Assembly (NCBI GenBank): GCA_004356305.1
Contig: SMXJ01000022.1
Location: 1 to 10,039, forward strand
Direction: 5' to 3'
Source: Bacteroidota bacterium
GTDB taxonomy: Bacteria; Bacteroidota; Bacteroidia; Flavobacteriales; Flavobacteriaceae
Length of the DNA: 10,039 bases
Notes under the pieces: generated by a model
Database searches by the model: none
Told to the model about the DNA's origin: nothing
Seen by the model: the letters and a program-made list of their open reading frames with translations, nothing else
Program-made: the position numbers and the translations under genes
Shown here: positions 5,259-10,039 of the stretch, one piece after another
How positions within the stretch are numbered: position 1 is the stretch's first letter
Layout of the letters: the number at the start of each line of letters is the position of its first letter

Positions 5259-7736
5259 TTAATTAATAGTAATTGTTTTTAATCGTAAAGCATTCGCGAT
5301 CACTGATAGCGAACTAAAACTCATCGCCGCTGCCGCGATCATGGGTGATAACAATAACCCAAAAACGGGATACAACAATCCGGCGGCTACGGGAACTCCA
5401 AGCACATTATAGATAAAAGCGAAAAACAGGTTTTGTTTTATGTTCTTCATCACTTTGGTTCCTAAATTCTTCGCTTTTACAATACCCAGAAGATCGCCTT
5501 TTACCAGGGTCACTTCACTGCTCTCAATGGCAACATCGGTTCCTGTTCCCATGGCGATACCGATATCCGCTTGCGCCAAGGCGGGGGCATCGTTTATACC
5601 ATCTCCTGCCATGGCTACAATTTTTCCTTCTGCCTGTAATTCTTGTACGATCTTCAATTTATCCTCCGGTAAACATTCGGCCTTAAAACTCGATAAATTC
5701 AGTAAATTCGCCACGGTTTTCGCGGTTCTCTTATTATCCCCGGTAAGCATGATCACTTCGATACCTTGCTTCTGAAGAGTTGCTATTGCTTGTATACTGG
5801 TCTTTTTAATAGCATCGGTTATGGTTACGTAGCCTTCAACCTGGCTATCTACTGAAATATAGGAGACGGTTTTCCCCAATTCTTGTTCCGAAATAACTTT
5901 GCTGTCTATTTCTTCGGAAATAGTCGCATTGATCTGCTCCATCAGGTTTTTGTTCCCGATCGCAATTTTAGTGCCTTCAACGGTACCCATCACTCCTTTT
6001 CCGGCAACAGCTTCGAAATCGGAAGACGGATAAAGTGTACTCTCTTTTTCTTCCCCGAATTTCATAATGGCTTTTGCCAATGGATGCTCACTATGTTGAT
6101 TTAATGAGATAATGTATTCCAACAATTTCGCATCGAATTCTTCCGAAGCATTCACCACTTTTTCAACCGACGGTTTGCCTTCGGTGATGGTTCCGGTTTT
6201 ATCGGTTATTAATACATCCACTTTGTTTAGATTTTCCAGCGCTTCTGCATTTTTGATCAACACTCCGTTTTGTGCCCCTTTACCTACGCCAACCATTACC
6301 GACATTGGGGTTGCCAGTCCTAATGCACAAGGACAGGCGATGATCAATACCGCGATCGCATTTACAAAGGCATATACCAGGGCTGGTTCAGGCCCAAAAA
6401 ATTTCCAAACGAAAAAAGTAATGATCGAAACTATTACAACGATAGGTACAAAGTATTTAGAGATCTTATCGGCTAAATTCTGAATGGGAGCTTTTGATCG
6501 ACTTGCCTTGTTCACCATCTGAATAATTTGTGACAGCAATGTTTCTGATCCTACTTTTTCGGCCACCATAATGAACGACCGTGTACCGTTTATCGTTCCT
6601 GAACTTACAGTGTCATTGGTTGTTTTATCCACCGGAATGGGTTCGCCGGTGATCATGCTTTCGTCCACGGTTCCTTGTCCTTCGGTAATTCTTCCGTCCA
6701 CAGGGATTTTGCCTCCGGGTTTTACCCGTAACAGATCTCCTTTTTTGATATCGTGAATAGAGATTACTATATCGCCTTCCTGAGTTACCAATGTCGCTTC
6801 AGTGGGGGCTAATTTTAGTAATTCCTTAATGGCTCCGCTAGTTTGACTATGTGCTTTTGCTTCTAATAACTGGCCTAATAATACGAGGGTTAAAATTACG
6901 GTAACAGCTTCGAAATAAACGAATACTGTTCCGCTTTCGGTTTTAAATTGATCCGGAAAAATATCGGGAAATAATAGGGCAACAACGCTGAATAAAAAAG
7001 CTACCGCTGTGCCTATCCCAATTAAGGTGAACATATTCAAATTCCATGTAATGATCGATCTATAGGCACGTTCAAAGAACATCCAGGTTGCATAGAACAC
7101 TACCGGTAGTGATAAGATCAATTGTATCCAATTCCAGGTTTGTTGTGAAAATACTTTTAACAGGGGATTTCCAGGAACTAAATCTGTCATTGCGATTATG
7201 AAAATGGGTACCGTAAATAGTGCAGCGATTTTCATTTTTTTTAACAATTTATGATAGGTTTTATCTTCTTCACTTTCGGTTGGCTCCAAGGGAACGAGAT
7301 CCATACCGCAAATAGGACAAGAGCCCGGGGAATCTCTGATTATTTCGGGATGCATGGGGCAGGTGTATTTTGTGGCAACGGTCAATTTAGGCTGCTCGAC
7401 CAGATCCATTCCGCAGACAGGACAACTTCCCGCTTCATCATAGGTTTTATCGCCTTCGCACTGCATTGGACAATTGAAAATACCAGTACCGTCAACAGGG
7501 GCCTTAACGATGTGTTTTTCATGTCCGGGCATGTTAATTGTATAATGTAAGCCTGCATTTAATATGGTTTCTTGTAATTTTTCTACAGAGATATGCGAAG
7601 TCATTTCAATATCTACCTCTTCCTTCTTCAAGTCTGCCTCAACCTTCGTAATTTCTTTTAAATTACCCAAAGCACTTTCCACACTGGTTTTACAACCGGG
7701 GTAGGTCATTCCGTGTATTTGATATGTATGTCTCAT
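5259..7736 (-). CDS. copA: Copper-exporting P1B-type ATPase (CopA)
   Basis: An 825-residue P1B-1 ATPase that uses ATP to move Cu(I) across the inner membrane out of the cytoplasm. N-terminal order: an HMA-like domain (1-65), a degenerate heavy-metal-binding domain (about 87-114, FNCPMQCEG ... CPVCGMDL) and a canonical one (about 123-148, YTCPMHPEI ... CPICGMDL). Eight membrane helices follow. Catalytic motifs are intact: TGEP (363-366), CPC in helix 6 (468-470), DKTGT with phosphorylated Asp512, SEHP (549-552), and GDGINDAP (711-718). YN in helix 7 (776-777) and MSFSS in helix 8 (805-809) are the Cu(I)-specific signature. Oddity: the HMA motif reads GMTYPGC, with Tyr12 where the first metal-binding Cys normally stands. 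A TTG start at 7760 would add eight residues, but the ATG at 7736 fits the domain start and lies downstream of a candidate promoter. It is followed by the DUF2911 gene after ten bases. Confidence 0.96.
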   Translation of the reverse strand: MRHTYQIHGMTYPGCKTSVESALGNLKEITKVEADLKKEEVDIEMTSHISVEKLQETILNAGLHYTINMPGHEKHIVKAPVDGTGIFNCPMQCEGDKTYDEAGSCPVCGMDLVEQPKLTVATKYTCPMHPEIIRDSPGSCPICGMDLVPLEPTESEEDKTYHKLLKKMKIAALFTVPIFIIAMTDLVPGNPLLKVFSQQTWNWIQLILSLPVVFYATWMFFERAYRSIITWNLNMFTLIGIGTAVAFLFSVVALLFPDIFPDQFKTESGTVFVYFEAVTVILTLVLLGQLLEAKAHSQTSGAIKELLKLAPTEATLVTQEGDIVISIHDIKKGDLLRVKPGGKIPVDGRITEGQGTVDESMITGEPIPVDKTTNDTVSSGTINGTRSFIMVAEKVGSETLLSQIIQMVNKASRSKAPIQNLADKISKYFVPIVVIVSIITFFVWKFFGPEPALVYAFVNAIAVLIIACPCALGLATPMSVMVGVGKGAQNGVLIKNAEALENLNKVDVLITDKTGTITEGKPSVEKVVNASEEFDAKLLEYIISLNQHSEHPLAKAIMKFGEEKESTLYPSSDFEAVAGKGVMGTVEGTKIAIGNKNLMEQINATISEEIDSKVISEQELGKTVSYISVDSQVEGYVTITDAIKKTSIQAIATLQKQGIEVIMLTGDNKRTAKTVANLLNLSSFKAECLPEDKLKIVQELQAEGKIVAMAGDGINDAPALAQADIGIAMGTGTDVAIESSEVTLVKGDLLGIVKAKNLGTKVMKNIKQNLFFAFIYNVLGVPVAAGLLYPVFGLLLSPMIAAAAMSFSSLSVIANALRLKTITIN

Positions 7737-7757
7737 AAATCTATTAGTTTTAATGGA

Positions 7758-7765
7758 CAAAGGTC
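7758..7765 (-). promoter_or_regulatory. Candidate -7 element upstream of copA
   Basis: On the minus strand GACCTTTG differs from TAnnTTTG only at the first base. It lies in the 64-base gap between the AraC-type regulator and copA and would give a short leader of about 16 bases. No clear -33 element is seen, as expected if an activator such as the upstream regulator is needed, but that is inference. The gap also allows simple read-through from the regulator gene. Confidence 0.35.
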
Positions 7766-7800
7766 ATTTTACTTTAGAGTTTGGTTGTGCATAATTTTGG

Positions 7801-8373
7801 TTAGATCGTATCTAATTTTTTTCGTTTACCTATTTTTTTAAAAGCAGTTGGTGTCAGTCCTGTTATTTGCTTGAATTGCCTCGATAAATGTTGTGGACTG
7901 CTATAATCGAGTTGGTATGAAATTTGGCTAATTGTCAACTCATCGTAAATTAAGAGTTCTTTAGCGCGTTCAATTCTTTGCTCAATGGCATAATGCTCTA
8001 CGGTATTTCCTTCAATTTCTGAAAATAATTTGCTCAACTGTGAGTATTCTATTCCGATATTTGATACCAGAAAGTCTGAAAAATTCTGATGTATTGGTTT
8101 TGATTTTCCATAATGAATATTTTCTATAATTAACGCTTTTATTTGATTTACAATCTTTGCTTCACGGTCCTCAACCAGCTCAAATCCTTCTTTTTTGAGA
8201 AGCCGTGTAAGGGTTTCCCTCTTTTTCTCTGAAATTACATCGTTAAAATATATGGTTCCCAGATCAACATGTACAAAGTCAATTTCGTTATTGATCAGTT
8301 CTTCTCTAACTACCTTGATACAGCGGTTACAGACCATATTTTTTACTGCTATTTCATTATTCTTTTGTTTCAT
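7801..8373 (-). CDS. AraC-family regulator with N-terminal CxxC metal-binding-like domain
   Basis: A 190-residue protein joining two parts. Residues about 5-70 resemble an HMA/ferredoxin-like metal-binding fold: VKNMVCNRCIKVVREEL with Cys15 and Cys18 in a CxxC, then a strand-helix-strand pattern ending GFELVEDREAKI. Residues about 85-182 are an AraC/XylS DNA-binding domain with two helix-turn-helix units (TISQISYQLDYSSPQHLSRQFKQITG is the second, with the typical P-T-x-F-K close). The usual cupin or periplasmic sensor domain of AraC proteins is absent. The simplest reading is a one-component cytoplasmic Cu(I) sensor that activates copA and its neighbours. It starts at ATG 8373, four bases after the haem-binding gene, and copA follows after 64 bases. 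Base composition is more AT-rich than copA. The DNA-binding call is firm; the metal specificity is inferred. Confidence 0.87.
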   Translation of the reverse strand: MKQKNNEIAVKNMVCNRCIKVVREELINNEIDFVHVDLGTIYFNDVISEKKRETLTRLLKKEGFELVEDREAKIVNQIKALIIENIHYGKSKPIHQNFSDFLVSNIGIEYSQLSKLFSEIEGNTVEHYAIEQRIERAKELLIYDELTISQISYQLDYSSPQHLSRQFKQITGLTPTAFKKIGKRKKLDTI

Positions 8374-8377
8374 TTTA

Positions 8378-8830
8378 TTAAAGACTATCCCTTAAATTAG
8401 TTAACCAATTCTCCAATTCCAATTTTTTGCTTTCTGAAAGTTTAGCATCACCATGCATAAACGCATAGGATGAAATAGGCATTTCATCATCTCTTATTTG
8501 ACTTATTATTGATTTGAGTTTACTTTTTTGCCGTCTAATGGAATAATCTCCAAACTCATTAAAATTCAATTCTTCTTTCCCTTTTTTTATATGGCCTTCC
8601 ATAATCCAAGCAGCTGGTTGTATTTTATTATACCATGGGTATTCTGTGTTGTTGCTATGACAATCGTAACAGGACACTTTAAGTTGCGTTTCTATTTGCT
8701 CTGGAATGTTATAAACGACCATAAAATCTGATGCTTGAACAATATTACTTTGGTTGTGTTTTGTTGGAATAAACTGAATTCCCACAAACGCAACTAATAA
8801 AATTAGCGCTATTTTTTTTACTAATTTCAA
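8378..8830 (-). CDS. Membrane-anchored haem-binding domain protein (CxxCH)
   Basis: A 150-residue protein with an N-terminal hydrophobic helix (about 5-20, IALILLVAFVGIQFIP) that would anchor it facing the periplasm. The rest is the small haem-binding domain common in Bacteroidota: CYDCH (Cys54, Cys57, His58) for covalent haem c, then the NNTEYPWYNKIQPAAW stretch and DDEMPISSYAFMHGDAKLS (114-132), whose Met117 or a nearby His might be the second axial ligand. The likely role is electron transfer, or redox handling of copper in the periplasm, given its neighbours; both are inferred. The start is a TTG, the first codon after the TAA of the DUF3347 gene and in the same frame. No ATG exists that would keep the membrane helix, so the rare start is accepted. 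Four bases separate it from the regulator gene. Confidence 0.86.
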   Translation of the reverse strand: MKLVKKIALILLVAFVGIQFIPTKHNQSNIVQASDFMVVYNIPEQIETQLKVSCYDCHSNNTEYPWYNKIQPAAWIMEGHIKKGKEELNFNEFGDYSIRRQKSKLKSIISQIRDDEMPISSYAFMHGDAKLSESKKLELENWLTNLRDSL

Positions 8831-9484
8831 TTAGTTGATTTGTTTTTTTATGCTTCCGCATTTCATCATTTTTGCTCCAAAATATGGGTTTTTAATTTCT
8901 TTGACTTCACTTAACCAGTAGGCACCTTTATTGTTATTTGCCATCGGACAAAAATCTTTGTATAAGGTTTTCTCGGTTCCTATTAGAGCTATTAAATCGA
9001 TAATGTCTGTACTTAATATTTCAAAATGTTCTCTTTGATGGTCAATTGGGCTTTTTACAATATGCTCAGCTTGTTCTTTTGCATTTTCATAAATCTCCAT
9101 ATACTCTTTATTCGTTTCGCCAGATAATTTGCTCATATCAAAGTTTGAAAACGCAATAAGCAATGCTTTTCCTCCGTTTGCAGCGTCATTTTTGCTATCT
9201 GCTACTAGACCATTTTTAATTAGAATATAAGCATCAATAATAGGTGTTGTTGCTGGATTTTTTTGAATACTTGCATCAATATCTCCTGTATTAAAAGAGG
9301 AATCATTGTCTTTATCGTTATGTCCATCGCTATTATTGTGATTCATATCTGGATTGTCATTCTTCATTTCGGTATGATGTCCATCCTCATTATCATGTTC
9401 TTTTGCGTTGTCTTTGCATGACACTACCGTTAGGGTTGCCAAGGCAATCGCTAAAACTCCTGTTATAATTCTCATTTTTTTCAT
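8831..9484 (-). CDS. DUF3347 lipoprotein with His/Asp/Asn-rich segment
   Basis: A 217-residue predicted lipoprotein: signal 1-22 ending TVVSC (Cys23), then a low-complexity metal-ligand-rich segment (about 29-62) with many His, Asp, Asn and Met residues (DGHHTEM, MNHNNSDGHND). A DUF3347 domain follows at about 75-212: VADSKNDAANGGKAL, then the conserved end DFCPMANNNKGAYWL and NPYFGAKMMKCG, with Cys179, Met181, Met206, Met207 and Cys209 as plausible copper ligands. DUF3347 occurs alone or fused to CusB-like adaptors and is thought to be periplasmic; copper buffering or delivery to the efflux system is inferred. It follows the TolC-like gene by 26 bases and abuts the haem-binding gene with no spacer. 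Codon use is markedly AT-rich compared with copA. Confidence 0.87.
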   Translation of the reverse strand: MKKMRIITGVLAIALATLTVVSCKDNAKEHDNEDGHHTEMKNDNPDMNHNNSDGHNDKDNDSSFNTGDIDASIQKNPATTPIIDAYILIKNGLVADSKNDAANGGKALLIAFSNFDMSKLSGETNKEYMEIYENAKEQAEHIVKSPIDHQREHFEILSTDIIDLIALIGTEKTLYKDFCPMANNNKGAYWLSEVKEIKNPYFGAKMMKCGSIKKQIN

Positions 9485-9510
9485 TTTTTAGATTTATAGT
9501 CGTATTTATT

Positions 9511-10039
9511 TTAATTACTCAAATAGTTAATAATCGTTGTTTGTATGTAGTAGTTCTTAACCGATTCAATTTGATCTATCTGAAACTTTAATTGCAGTTC
9601 CTGAATGTCCAATACATCGTTGAAATCGATAGTGCCGGTCTCGTAACTTTTTATCAATATCTCCTCAGCATCCATAGCTTGTTTTATGTTTTTAGCATGG
9701 GTATCGTTGCTTATTCTAGCGGCAATCCTGTTATTGATCGCTTTGTCAAGAACCGATTCCAATTTGTTCAGGCGCTCTTGTTTTTGTGCCAGTATCTCTT
9801 GTTGCCAAAGCTCATTTTGTCTGGTCTGTGATCTGTATTTCTTGTTAAAAATGGGAATGGACAGTGAGACCATTGGCATGACTATATCTTTTCCGTTATC
9901 ACTAAAACTCATATCGGGTCTTTCGGCAACAGCGATATAATCCAGGCCAAAACCGAAAATGGGACTACTTTCCTTCTGATTCAGTAATTCAGATTGTTCT
10001 ATGGATCGATATAGTTTATCGTATTTGGTGAGTTCCGGA
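9511..10039 (-). CDS. TolC/CusC-family outer-membrane efflux protein, C-terminal part only
   Basis: The last ~175 residues of an outer-membrane factor; the frame is open through the window edge at 10039, so the N-terminal part and start are missing. Visible features are a strand segment PIFGFGLDYIAVAERPDM, a second barrel strand MPMVSLSIPIFNKKY, then a long coiled-coil helix (RQNELWQQEILAQKQERL onward) and the closing helix with ETGTIDFNDVLDIQELQLKFQ, typical of the second half of a TolC protomer. The channel would let copper leave through the outer membrane together with the adaptor at 3349-4608 and a pump not seen here. An internal ATG at 9912 is not the true start because the frame continues with clear family sequence upstream of it. 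The substrate is inferred from context. Confidence 0.9.
   Translation of the reverse strand, partial: PELTKYDKLYRSIEQSELLNQKESSPIFGFGLDYIAVAERPDMSFSDNGKDIVMPMVSLSIPIFNKKYRSQTRQNELWQQEILAQKQERLNKLESVLDKAINNRIAARISNDTHAKNIKQAMDAEEILIKSYETGTIDFNDVLDIQELQLKFQIDQIESVKNYYIQTTIINYLSN

Noticed and set aside
7737..7760. A TTG start giving CopA eight extra residues.
   Set aside because: The added residues are not part of the HMA domain and the codon lies within the candidate -7 element; the ATG at 7736 fits better.
7737..7800. A palindromic operator for the AraC-type regulator in the gap before copA.
   Set aside because: Only short, imperfect matches (for example CAAAG against CTTTA) were found by eye; none is convincing.
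2352..10039. The copper locus as a genomic island inserted at the tRNA-Ser gene.
   Set aside because: No integrase, no duplicated tRNA 3' end and no far boundary are visible in the window; tRNA proximity alone is weak evidence.

Overview
The window looks like chromosomal DNA of a marine-type Flavobacteriaceae (Bacteroidota). Evidence: several TAnnTTTG-type -7 promoter elements, scarce Shine-Dalgarno sites, A-rich leaders, lipoprotein signals, and families typical of this group (DUF2911, DUF3347, the CxxCH haem-binding domain, and CopA and an RND adaptor carrying heavy-metal-binding domains). Assignment below family level is not possible from the sequence alone.

Left part (1-3340), housekeeping and small genes. 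It opens with the 3' part of a tRNA-His and its terminator. A ~290-base gene-free stretch follows, filled with hairpins and a 66-base direct repeat in two copies; one hairpin doubles as the terminator of the next gene. Then come a minus-strand M28-family zinc aminopeptidase lipoprotein, a plus-strand beta-carbonic anhydrase, and tRNA-Ser(UGA). Two convergent terminators sharing the same tail separate the tRNA-Ser from a 55-residue, two-helix membrane protein on the minus strand. An unrecognised 85-residue protein lies on the plus strand behind a ~100-base leader.

Right part (3349-10039), a copper-handling locus entirely on the minus strand. In transcription order: the C-terminal part of a TolC/CusC-like outer-membrane protein (cut by the window edge), a His-rich DUF3347 lipoprotein, a membrane-anchored CxxCH haem-binding protein, an HMA-like/AraC fusion regulator, a P1B-1 copper ATPase (CopA), a DUF2911 lipoprotein, and a CusB-like RND adaptor with an N-terminal metal-binding domain. 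Gaps are 0-64 bases, so one or two polycistronic transcripts are likely. The proposed logic is that CopA moves Cu(I) from cytoplasm to periplasm, the RND adaptor and outer-membrane channel carry it out of the cell, DUF3347 and His/Met-rich segments buffer it, and the CxxC-AraC protein senses it. The RND pump itself (CusA-like) is not in the window and may lie beyond 10039.

The most distinctive points are the CxxC-domain/AraC fusion, an AT-rich cassette (about 7800-9490) set inside a more GC-rich copper locus, a zero-gap in-frame TAA-TTG junction between two genes, loss of the first Cys in the CopA HMA motif, and an adaptor ending where relatives often continue into DUF3347. I see no transposase, integrase, CRISPR array or phage gene, and no clearly unprecedented system; the copper locus is a variant of a known type.
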